DNA from: Manduca sexta
Taxonomy: Eukaryota; Arthropoda; Insecta; Lepidoptera; Sphingidae
Reading direction: 5' to 3'
NCBI RefSeq assembly: GCF_014839805.1
Contig: NC_051115.1
Span: 1,176,600-1,240,599 of the forward strand
Length of the DNA: 64,000 nucleotides
Shown one piece after another: positions 45,601 through 55,800 of this stretch (positions are counted from its first letter, which is position 1; every line of letters starts with the position of its first letter). A program made the translations under genes and the position numbers. The notes beneath the pieces were generated by a model. It did no database searches. It was given only the letters and a program-made list of their open reading frames with translations, and was not told where the DNA came from.

Positions 45601-48600
45601 GGTAACCATCTCTCATCATTTAATATTCGAATGGACCCCACTCCTTACCATTAGGTATAATGGCGTTAATTTCCTGTGCCCGTATACAAAAAAAAAAAAA
45701 AAATAACCTTATCATGTTTTTTCATGTGTTTTTTAAATATCTCCTTAAGGTCGAAGCCCAGCACGCACAATTCACATTTGTAGTCCTTTTTCAAATACTT
45801 ATCATCATTCTTCTTCCTCTCTCTCTCCAGTTGCATATCCTGTTTACCCAGAATCACTTTCTCTACCTCTCCGAGTATGTTGTATATGGGCGGAGAGGAT
45901 TTTAAATTTGGCGTCTGAAAACGAATGTATATATTTAGCGGGGTAGCTGAGGGCCGGAGAGCGGGGGGGGGGGAGGGGCATGGCTGGTCTACATATAAAA
46001 AGGACGGCGAACCACGAGTACTCCAATTTAAAAGATACTGATATAGGTGGCGGTAAATCGGTCGGCTTGAAGAAAATAATTAGGTTACGCCACTGTATGT
46101 TACCGGCAATCCGTATAATCCAGGTATTCTAAACTATACCTATGTAATATGTGGACAATTAATATTTTCAACTCCTTCCTATCTTTCTATTTGATTAATT
46201 TCGTTGCGGGATAATGACAAATTAGTTTTCTCTGATACTCGCCGAACCACACTGCTCGGTGTTATAAAATGCGTGCCACTGATCTTGGCTTACAGGAGTT
46301 GTAATGGTGGGTGTGAGGGCGGAAAAATCTCTATACCTATGTAGGCAGTGTGAACACCAAATAAGTTCCGCCTTGAGGCAATTCTTGTGCGCTCAGTCTC
46401 CTCATCGAATGCACCCCCGCACGGCGGGAGATTTGCCACGGCGCCTTACGCACACAGTGAAGTGTGTATTCCTCATGGTTGCCAATTCACATTGGGCCCT
46501 ACGACAACTCGCGAAAATTTCCTGGCCTCCTCCCCTCCTCCCATCCAAAGAGACTTCCTTATTCCCCACACTTCCTACCCAGCTATCCCCTCCCGATTTT
46601 CCTTCAGGCCCCCGCAGTCACATACGCAGGTTTCCCCCGATGTAGACTGCGGGGTTCGAAACACAAAAAAAAAGTTAAGGTACAGGTTAGGATAGCAGAT
46701 CAAGTGGCAGCACGTTTATGTTCTGCCCGCTCCATTCCACCTTCCCTACTCTCGTCTTTTACACAAATTACCAACTACATGTTGTATAAAATATTAGGCA
46801 GAGTATAAATACAATTTACATTAGATATATTAGGTATTGTAAATATTGCAAAGGTATTTTATAAAATAACAGTAATCAAAGATTGCCGGTATTATAATAT
46901 TGACGTAAAATATTTTAAAAAAGTCATGATATGACAAAAAAAAAGGAAAGGACCCTTCCCATCATGATTCTTTTTTTATAATGTCGTAAAGACTTAGTTA
47001 TACAAAAGTTTCCCGTATTCAACTTACATTATACTGCGTGGCACTCCACTGCGCTCGTCAAGTTGAGACATAAGATGTTAAGTCTCACAATGCCTAATAC
47101 TGGCTACAATATCCTTCAAACCGGACATGGACCCTTGCACATGAGACACTTAGCACCAATGGTACCTTAATAAATGAATAAAAGTCTGCTAGAATAGCTG
47201 CAGCTTGAAACCTGCTAGATAGATATATACCTAAAGGCCCAAAGTGAATTTTAGATTAGCAAAAAAAACTTGAAAGTGTTGCCTTCTATAAGTTTTAACA
47301 AAGCACACAATTTAGGCGAGTTGAACTCCGCAGAGAATTATCGAAATTTTTTCATTAATATAACCCATGTAGAAATTCTTGCACAGTTTATTCTCGAGAG
47401 AACATGCTAGTCTAAACTTAGTATTATATTCATTAATTAGATATACATACCTCTATGAACTCGAAATCTTGGTTTACAGGAGGCGTTTCATAAGATGTAT
47501 TAAGTACATCATTACCACATAATTCTGGTACTTCTATATTTGAATCTATTTTTGGCTCATTCCGCCCCAAACTTTCTATCACAAATTGATTACTAGTCAC
47601 ATTGATTGGCAAAGTAGGTGAGTCAGAGTTCAAACTATTTAATGTATCGACTTGTTCAGTATTACAACTGTTTGATGTATCTATTTGTTCAGTATTACAA
47701 CTGTTTAATGTGTCAAATTCTTCAGTATTACAATTGTTTATTATATCAACTTGTTCAGTATTACAACTGTTTAACGTGTCAACTTGTGCAGTATTACAAA
47801 TGTTAAATGTGTCCAACTGTTGCGTACTATAACAGTTTAATGTGTTTAACTGTTGAGTATTACAATTATTTAATGTATCCAACTGTTGAGTATTACAATT
47901 GCTTAATGTGACAAATTGTCCAGAGTTACAACTATTTAATGTGTCAAATTGTTGAGCATTGCAATTGTTTAATGTGACAAATTGTTGAGTATTACAGCCG
48001 TTTAATGTGTCCAACTGTTGAGTACTATAACAGTTTAATGTGTTTAACTGTTGATTATTACAATTGTTTAATGTGTCCAACTGTTGAGTATTACAATTGT
48101 TTAATGTGACAAATTGTCCAGAATTACAACTATTTAATGTGTCAAATTGTTGAGCATTGCAACTGTTTAATGTGACAAATTGTTGAATATTACAACCGTT
48201 TAAAGTGTCAACTTGTGCGGAATTACAAGTATTTAATGTGTTCAACTGTTGAGTATTACAACTGTTTAATGTGTCAACTTGTGCAGTACTACAATTTAAT
48301 GTGTCGATTTGTTGAGGATTACAACTGTTTAATGCGTCAACTTGTGCAGTATTACAACTATTTAATGAGCCCAATTGTTGATTATTACAACTGTTTAATG
48401 TGTCAACTTGTGCAGCATTACAATTCAATGTGTCCAATTGTTGAGGATTAATACTGTTTAATGTGACAAATTGTGTAGTATTACAATTATTTAACGTGCC
48501 AAATTGTTCAGTATTACAACTATTATTACATTCCTGTCCGGTATCATTAAAACCACTTAGTTGCAACATCGGTACTTCTCTTTGCAAAGTGTTTTGCTCT

Positions 48601-51458
48601 GGTATGGCATTCGAGATCATCTGAACATTATCAGTGGTTAATAATACATTTGGTAAACTTAAATTTCCTACGTTAGTTATGATTGGTATTGTAGGTATAA
48701 TTATAGGTTGATCTTGTATAATTATCGGTGGTTCAGGCGTGATCGATATTAGATTCACCGTAACTTTTTGAAGTTTCGATATCGTTTTTGGAGGGTTTGG
48801 CTGAAAAAAATAGTTTTACCAATTATTAATTTACATAACCAGTATTAAAGTACAAGAGTCCTGTATACACATATATATTCACACCTTTTATCCCTAAAGA
48901 GTCAAGCAAACGTGTAACAAGTGAACTCACTTTTCGGCAAGTGTATTTTATCCGATAATGTGATATAGAGCCTGTCGCAATATCGTACGCCAAAAATGAG
49001 CCACAAACAATCAGTGTAATGATTTCTTATATAATAATATCAGCCCTGTATTATATACTTGCTCACTGCTGAGCACGGGCCTCCTCTACTATTGAGAGGG
49101 ATTAGGCCTTAGTCCACCACGCTGGCCTAGTGCGGATTGGTAGACTTCACACACCTTCGAAATTCCTATAGAGAACTTCTCAGATGTGCAGGTTTCCTCA
49201 CGATGTTTTCCCTCGCCGTTATAGCGAACGATAAATTCACAAAGAATACACACATGATTTTTTTAGAAAAGTCAGAGGTGTGTGCCCTTGGGATTTGAAC
49301 CTGCGGACATTCGTCTCGGCAGTCCGTTCCACACCCAACTAGGCTATCGCCGCTTAATAATTTCTGAAGAAGAAAGATTTCTTATGCTTACAAGAATTAA
49401 AATTAAACTATTTTTCAAAAATAGATGGTGGAATCTGTAATATAAAAGAACAAGGAAACAACACTTTTTCTAATATGTCTGAATCTGTGACATGTATGTT
49501 CTAAAACGAGAATTTTTGTGTTGTGATATTTTTTTTGACAATGTGCGATATCATGAGCAAATTCTGGACTCTGGGCCAAAAACCAAGAATGACTTTACCC
49601 ATCCTGCATATCGTAACTAAGACCACAGTGTGGATGTTGCACTGCAAAATAACTTCGCCAATGCAGTATTATTTTTTTTGCATATATAAAGGCATAACTA
49701 TAGCGACGGTTGAACAGCTAATTGACTTAAGCGACATATTTCTTTTCGAAAAATTTTAACCAGGTTAAAAAAACATAGAAAAAAGTGATGATTTTAAATA
49801 TGTATGAAACTTAGTGTCGCAAACAAATGTCGCTTAAGACAATTAGCCTTACCCGTCGAAAGAATTTCCACCAATAATCTATAATTTAGCCAATATTCAG
49901 TAGTAATAGCACTAATACATTTTATAAATCAATAAATAAAATTTAATCTTAGTAAAAATCCAAAAAAACGGTAATATTAAATATATATTTTTTTACTAGC
50001 TTTCTACTTGCACTTTTACCGTGTAGATGAATTTTATTAACTTAAATTATAAACAGAAAAACAGACAGAAAAGAATTATAAAAATCGCTTATTTGCATTT
50101 GATGTTATTTAAAAATAATAATGATTATTCTTATATATATTGTTTTGACGTATCATAAATGCAAATTTGTTCACCTATGTGATAAATAAAGTATTTTATT
50201 TTATTTATTTATTTATTCATCAGACAAGCAGTTATAACAAACTGATAAGCACCTGTATCTTGTTAATCACTATTATAATTATTTATTGTAAAGCTATTAT
50301 TACAATCAATAATTGTGATCAATTATCATTTGACAATTATTTATTAATTAAAATTATAATCATTATTTTTTTTTGTTGAGTTCTACTTCTAATAGTATGG
50401 ATAATACGTACCACCCTGCTCGGCCGAATGCTCCTCTCCACTTGCCTTTTGAAATCACTTATCATTTTTAAAACGCCATGACAGTAATGGCACACAAGTG
50501 CTTTTTGAAAGTTTATCTGTAAATGAAATATTTTTTTCAATAACAATAAATAAAAAATCGATCCCACATAATGCCTTTATTCCTGAAGGGTTAGGCAGAG
50601 ACGCAACCGGACATCTTGTTCACCCATGTTTGTTCTGTCCCATGATGTGATAGGTGAGGCACTTGTTGTAGCCACTAATTTCATACCCTAGAAGGACCCT
50701 CAGGGTTCCACGAGAGACTTGATGGGAATAAAAGATGACGTGACCAAAAATGGAGGACTGATTTGTAAAGGGGGGTCAATGAAAACTTATCTGGTTTGAA
50801 TGTAAAGAACTAAAATATTGGCTTAACTCCGCCTATGATCATAGGAAGACAATATTTTAAGAAGGTCAATATTTGTAACATGTACTTGCATGTTCTGGGG
50901 AATATGATAGAAATTTTGCCGCAGGGGTATGCAAAAGCTATGAAATAAAAATAAATAAGTCCAGCGCGCCCCCTAGTCACTAGTTCATATAAGAAAAGTA
51001 AAAAAAATATATATTTTACGTATTTTGTCCACTAAAAGTGTTGTCCAAATATATATTATACATAGTTAGACAGCACTAAAAATGCCGCCCTCTCGCCCAA
51101 TCAGCGCTACGCCATTGCAACTACGCCAGCGAAACAGCCATCGAAACATACATAAACATCTACCAACTCATTAATCAATAATGTCAACAAGTTGCATACT
51201 TAGTTTTGCGACTTCACACAACTCTAGACTTCAGATTGGTAATAGAAAACAAATACTCACTCGATTAAGGAAGTAAAGCTTTAAAAACACGCAATGTTTG
51301 CAGTTTATTAGTTTTATAAATCCTACTTCGGTAATTCGGCAGCATACGCAGCTTCTCTGTTTACTATATACATAGATGCGACTCTTTTTGGTACTAAGTT
51401 TCTTCGATTCGTAAAACTGCGGCACCACTTCTATGTTATTTTTATCAAACACTTCCAT
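36664..51458 (-). CDS. Gene D: ZAD zinc-finger protein with 11-residue repeat array
   Basis: Minus-strand exons in order: 51458-51261, 50516-50412, 48800-47451, 45914-45708, 44748-44660, 42480-42337, 41205-41095, 39905-39687, 38806-38698, 37476-37372 and 36717-36664 (TAA). They sum to 2691 nt, 896 residues. The ATG has an in-frame TAA four codons upstream. Exons 1-2 encode a ZAD-like domain (C37-x2-C40, C75-x2-C78). Exon 3 (450 codons) is exceptional: residues about 194-488 are some 27 tandem copies of an 11-residue unit of the form NxCNxxQxDTL. Exons 4-10 give nine complete C2H2 fingers, the fourth with a C-x4-C knuckle. The tenth finger has both Cys and the first His, but the second His position is Arg (HVASR), and the protein stops soon after, lacking the HTGERP linker and final finger of genes A, C and E. 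The exon 4 donor (GTTATT) is poor. Function beyond probable nuclear DNA binding is unknown. Confidence 0.87.
36775..37056 (+). repeat. Family X repeat, nearly full copy
   Basis: It runs from ACTGGTGGTCTCTCATATG to the A-run after GGCGAACGGCAAGCTCGTCA. It lies in the last intron of gene D. Confidence 0.65.
37700..37785 (-). repeat. SINE family 2 head, fragment
   Basis: Reversed it starts ACTACCTCAGTGGCGTAGTT and keeps a box B-like GGTTTGTGTCCCGGG, but has no body. Confidence 0.5.
38383..38624. mobile_element. MITE with long inverted repeats, copy 2
   Basis: Same family as 14049-14313. The ends read GACCCCTTATTCATAGACG and its inverse. Confidence 0.75.
38872..39122 (-). mobile_element. SINE family 2 copy
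   Basis: It matches 18773-19022 over its whole length (TATCGCCATATCGGGCACAA, GGATTCGAACCCAGGACCTC). Confidence 0.7.
39140..39655. repeat. Second copy of the 15640-16025 repeat, split by a MITE
   Basis: 39160-39435 and 39600-39655 match 15690-16020. Between them, 39438-39598 carries MITE family 7 ends (GTCGCTTAAGACAATTAGCC). Confidence 0.6.
40008..40990. repeat. Mixed repeat remnants in gene D intron 7
   Basis: 40012-40412 has short inverted ends (ATTGCCAGA and TCTGGCAAC) and may be a MITE. 40630-40685 resembles one end of the 16407-type repeat. 40857-40990 is a family X 3' part with an A-run. Confidence 0.4.
41206..42056. other. Gene D intron 6, left part, no feature recognised
   Basis: A short duplicated motif (GGCTGTAGTAGGTATCA near 41229, and again with GTAGTAGTAGG near 41323) is the only structure noted. 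The 91-codon open frame at 41224 shows no recognisable domain. Confidence 0.4.
42057..42317. mobile_element. MITE family 7, gene D intron 6
   Basis: TCGACGCTTGAAAGGCAAT and TAAGCGACA at the left are mirrored at the right end. The right end is 14 bp from the splice donor of exon 42480-42337. Confidence 0.7.
42535..42877. mobile_element. MITE with 23 bp inverted ends
   Basis: GGGATCGTCCATTAATCACG at the left is mirrored by CGTGATTAATGGACGAACCC at the right, with one mismatch. About 340 bp, in an intron of gene D. Confidence 0.75.
42878..44050. other. AT-rich stretch of gene D intron 5 with a perfect palindrome
   Basis: No exon or recognised transposon. A perfect 32 bp palindrome lies at 43394-43425, centred on CATATG. 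Two TGACGTCA-like sites occur near 43130 and 43193. Confidence 0.5.
44051..44573. repeat. MITE family 7 followed by family X fragments
   Basis: 44051-44180 has inverted ends (TATCGACGGTTGATAGGC and its near inverse). 44300-44440 is a minus family X copy, and 44500-44573 has a further 3' piece. Confidence 0.55.
45103..45582 (+). mobile_element. Helitron-like element
   Basis: Starts A|TCTATACTTATAATAAATC and ends GGCGGAAGCTAG|T after a GC-rich hairpin region (GGCGGGCGAAGCTGCGGGC). The related longer copy is at 60558-61327. It is in intron 4 of gene D. Confidence 0.65.
46140..46650. repeat. Two unclassified repeats side by side, gene D intron 3
   Basis: 46140-46325 matches 30540-30740. 46330-46640 matches 21870-22205 in inverse. 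Nothing here gives a coding signature, despite short open frames around 46304-46808. Confidence 0.45.
47032..47165 (-). repeat. Family X fragment, minus orientation
   Basis: GGCACTCCACTGCGCTCGTC through GAGACATAAGATGTTAAGTC and ATATCCTTCAAACCGG, in intron 3 of gene D near exon 3. Confidence 0.55.
47640..48524 (-). repeat. 33 bp tandem array encoding about 27 units of 11 residues in gene D
   Basis: Units read NxCNxxQxDTL; two units are one codon shorter and a degenerate NSLNSDS ends the array. Six consecutive units (units 11-16) are repeated as units 17-22, including the distinctive NCYSTQQLDT, so a 198 bp block was duplicated on top of the 33 bp period. The reading frame is open through all units. 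Confidence 0.93.
48880..49355 (-). mobile_element. Degenerate SINE 2 body followed by a SINE family 1 copy
   Basis: 48880-49015 resembles the SINE 2 body. 49030-49355, reversed, begins GCGGCGATAGCCTAGTTGGG and has the full family 1 structure. Intron 2 of gene D. Confidence 0.65.
49700..49859. mobile_element. MITE family 7, gene D intron 2
   Basis: GCGACGGTTGAACAGCTAAT and TTAAGCGACA are mirrored by TGTCGCTTAAGACAATTAGC at the right end. Confidence 0.65.
50517..51260. other. Gene D intron 1
   Basis: 50570-50670 is a degenerate SINE 2 body piece (CCCATGATGTGATAGG). The rest shows no feature I recognise. Confidence 0.45.
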
Positions 51459-52490
51459 GTTTAGTTATATTTCATTGGAAATTAGTATTTATTTGGACAA
51501 TTTATGTGAGTTTTGTTAAAATTCCAATAAGATGCCAATCGATGCGAAAGTTTGACAAGTGAAGATAAACAGCTGATTATGTTATTTTTTTTATTGTATG
51601 ATAACGGCCAAGGTCAAAGATCGTGCTGCCAACCTATAAGTTATTGTGAATCTTTCTTCCTAAGTAGCCTAGAAAATGCTAGATATTTCAATAGATAGTA
51701 TTAGGAAGCGACTCAATTGGCATATAGTAAAAATAAATACTTATCTGATCGCGTCTGTTTTCAAAGTTGGCTGCGGCTCAGAATAATAAGGAATTAAAAC
51801 CGTTTTTGGAATTAAAATATAAGGAAATCACTTATTCAGTTTTAAAATTATATTTATTGATAAATCTTAACGTATAAGTTCGTATATGCCTTCCTTAAAT
51901 GTTTTATTATAGTCACTTACGTTCTTTATTATAATTCTCTTTGCTTACGTCTATACTATTGACAAGAGCGTCGCCAGCCTGGAGAGGGGGGAGGGGGCGT
52001 CAAGTTGATATGGAGGAAGAGAAAAGTATGAATTGTAGATAAAGTCGAGGGCACATGTTCCTTTCCTACTCGCCCTTTTCCGCTTTAACAATAACACAGA
52101 GCAGAGCGTAATTAAGCGTGCGGAATATTAGGAATGGTATTGGGGAATTCATTCTAGTTTCGACGTACGGGAATGATCGATCAAGCAAGTCAAGTCAAAG
52201 ATTTAAAACTTTGGTTGCTTTATATTTGCCATCTTTTTAAGAATTCAGGCGTGGGCAGCCCATCCTGCCCCCCCTTGGCTATTAATACGTGTTTAACTTC
52301 TCATGTCTCAGGATAGCGAGCGCAGTGGAATACCAATACTTTGTAATTCAAGGTGTTGATGTTTCTAGTGATTGTGGGAGGTCGTATCGCTTACCATCAA
52401 GCGAGCGGCAAGCTCGTCTCGTTATACAAGGCAAAGCAATAAAAAAAATATACAAATATAAATAGTTTGTATATTAACCCCTTTTCTGTG
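51459..52490. other. Upstream region of gene D, with two repeats
   Basis: 51459-51960 presumably holds the gene D promoter, but no core promoter motif is convincing. 51963-52283 is a copy of the 16407-type repeat. 52292-52450 is a family X 3' part with an A-run. Confidence 0.5.
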
Positions 52491-52880
52491 AACATTATGT
52501 TTACAGATCGTTCTTATATTGAACGCAAAAGACTACAGAATTTCTCCTCTTCTTAAGCTCTTTCTGGGACACTTTATATTCTCAGATCTTTATAAAACTG
52601 TACAAAAAAAACTACAGCATTCCTGTATTTCTTAATCCTTTTCCTGTGCACATTATGTTCACAAATCTCCAATATTGAACACAAAAGACCACAGAATTCT
52701 TTCACTTCTCAAACTCTTTTTTGGGCATTTTTTTTCTGATCTTTATTAAGACAAAAGCCACAGAATTCCTTCACTTCTTAAACCTTTTCCTGTGTACAAT
52801 ATGTTCACAGATATATCTGAAACTGAACACAAAAGACCACAGAAATACTTCACTTAACCCCTTTCTTGGGAACTTTATGT
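52482..52880 (-). repeat. Tandem repeats of about 75-80 bp forming the gene E 3' end
   Basis: Units carrying TTCTGTGGTCTTTTGTGTTC or variants, then a GTGAACATA-like and an AGGAAAAGGTTTAAGAAGTG-like segment, recur about five times. The innermost unit overlaps the last codons and stop of gene E (protein end VPKKGVK). Confidence 0.7.
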
Positions 52881-55800
52881 ACAATTCTATTATGCGTGTA
52901 CAGAGACGCCTTGTAAGCGAATGTTGCTGGACACCGAGTGCATTGAAGTGGTCTCTCGCCCGTGTGGGTGTTAAGATGACTTATCAGACTCGGAGTGTGC
53001 TGAAATAAAAAAAATAAGCTGAATATATGTGGCTCCATAGTCAAGTTAATGCTAAGTTTGGATCAGCAAGTTCTTGCTGCAATGTATTGCTCAAGAATTT
53101 CCAGTTGCCTCTATTAGTTGTAATAATCCAATAAGCTATTTTACACTAGGCTTTAAGCTAGTTTAGATCATCCAGTTGTTGCTGCAATATATTGCTCAAG
53201 TATTTCCAGTTGCCTCTATTAGTTGTAATAATCCAATAAGCTATTTTACACTAGGCTTTAAGCTAGTTTAGATCATCAAGTTGTTGCTGCAATATATTGC
53301 TCAAGAATTTCTAGTTGCGTTTAAATTAGCGGTAATAATTCAATAAGCTATTCACTCAAACTTCTTATTATATGAAGGTGGAAGTAGAGAGAAGTATGCC
53401 AGGATCGTGCGAAATGGCAATAGTCACTGCCTTCTCCTGTAGGATGGAGGCGTGATACTATGTATATTTGTAAATTAAAGTACTGATGGTAGGTCTTATA
53501 TGCGAGAGTCCGCCTGGGTAGATACCACCGCAATGTCTATTTCTACAGCAGTGTGTAGTCACTGTTGTGTTCCGGTTTGAACATTGTACCCAGTGTAACT
53601 ATAGGACATAATTAACATCTCATGTCTCAGACGAGCGCAGTGGAATACCAAATACATTATAATTCGAGGTGTTGGTGTTTCTACTGTTTACGGTCGTATC
53701 GCTTACCATCAGGCGAACGGCAAGCTCGTCTCTTCAATCAAACAATTAAAAATAACCCTTTCAGTTCATACAATACAGTTCTATCTCACCTTGAACCCCT
53801 TCCCACAAATCTGACACAGTTTCGTTTGTTTTAACTCTTTTGGTTTCTCGCTGTGGTCTTTCATGTGTTTCCTTAGAGCCCTGCTGCAGCTGACTATCTG
53901 TTTTGGAATATAAACGTCAATAATTAAATGTTTCTATTAAGCGACGATAGCCTAGTTGGGTGTGGAATGGACTGCCGAGACGAATGTCCGCAGGTTCAAT
54001 CACAAACACACCTCTGACTTTTCTAAAATTATGTGTGTATTTGTGAATTATCGCTTGTTTTAACGGTGAAGGAAAACATCGTGAGGAAACCTGATAAGTT
54101 CTCTATTAGAATTTTGAGGTTATATGAAGTCTACCCATACTACAGCGTGATATGTTATACCTATACTGTCCCACTGCTGGGCCTCCTCTACTACTGAGAG
54201 GGATTAGGCCTTACTCCACCACGCGGTAGTGCGGGCAGACTTCACACACCCTCAAAATTCCTATAGAGAACTTCTTAGGTATGCTTTCCTCGCGACGTTT
54301 TCCTTCACCGTTAAAGCAAGTGATAATTCACACACATAATTTTAGAAAAGTCAGAGGTGTGTTTGGGATTTGAACCTGCGAACATTCGTCTCGGCAGTTC
54401 GTTTCACAACCAACTAGAGTATATCCGTTTTTTTATTTAATATATAAAGAGACTTATATTTATAATGAGCTATACTGCCGTGCTAAGCTCAAAAGCGTTA
54501 TCTCAAAATAATCAAAATCTTGATTTTTATCGCGTCAGATAGCTTAAAGAAATGCCTTAAAAACTTAGCTAAATAACGGTATCTTGTTTATAACTTGTCA
54601 AAAAACCTTAAAAGAGTTTCTCTATCACTTTTACATACAAAACTATATTTACAAAACTTTGATTATTTCGAAATAAGGTTTCCCTGACATACCGCTTTTG
54701 CGCTTAGCACGGCAGTACAGAAGATTGTAAGAAGGCATTTGGTCTACTGCCTCTAGTCTACTGTCTCTAGTCTACTGTTTACCTTATTACACTGGTCACA
54801 CTGGTACGTGCAGGGTAAATGCTTCATCTCTACGTGCGACTGGATACCTGTTTTGGTGACGAACTTCGCACCGCAAAGGTCACACGTGTACCTGGAAACC
54901 GATATAAGTCAACAGCAGCTTGCAGTAGAGACCATGTGTCAAAATTTCCCAGGGGACCTTCAGGGGCGCAGCAATTATTCATGCATTTTTTTAGGGGCCG
55001 TTCAAGTGTTACGTAACGCAATTTGGAGGGGGATCGATGTTACAGGCGCGTGTGGGGGTTCGTACAACGCGTTATGTAACATTGGATTTTTTAAGGTTAT
55101 AGCTTAAGGTCCATTTTCATACATTTTGTTTCACCTTTAATCTGGGTAACTAAACAAGTATTGGCAAGTAAAGAATTTAAATTCACGTCTAGTTAGTGAT
55201 TAGTTCTCGCAGTTGAAAGAAAAACGTAAAAATAATTAATATGCATGGATATTTCGGCCTTTAAAATTTAATACGACGAAATTTTAAAGGCCGAAATATA
55301 ATAAATTTTAATAAAAATGGACCTTAAGCTATAACCTTAACGAAGGTATTTTAGCGACTTTCCGGTATTTTGCGTAAAATAATTGTGAATATTAGAAAAA
55401 AAAATTAACCTTAGAGTTACATAACTTTTGGAGGGTGGGTCAGGGGCGTACAGGTTTAGCGGCGTAAAGGTACACGCCACTGTAGAGGAACAGATGGTTG
55501 CGTTCCTCTATGGGGGGAAGATCTCCAGTCAGGCAGATGTTTGTGACCGACCGCGGCCCCTCCGACAGTTCCTATACGGAGGTGGTATATATTCAATTTT
55601 TTTTCAATTCAATACATTTATTTCAGGATAGTATACACCCATAGTGTTAGTAAATTACAATAATTATATTATATTAAATGTTAGTACGTACAGTTACACA
55701 TATAACAAAACTCAATAATAAGACAAAACATTACAGCGTGCGATTCACTGACCCACCAGCTGAGCAACAGGCTTATGCAGCTCAAACCAGTGTCTCACAA

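Noticed and set aside
47602..48451. Plus-strand open frames rich in Tyr, Asn, Cys and Leu
   Set aside because: They are antisense shadows of the gene D repeat exon.
52721..53008. Plus-strand 95-codon frame
   Set aside because: It overlaps the terminal exon and 3' repeats of gene E on the other strand and has no domain.
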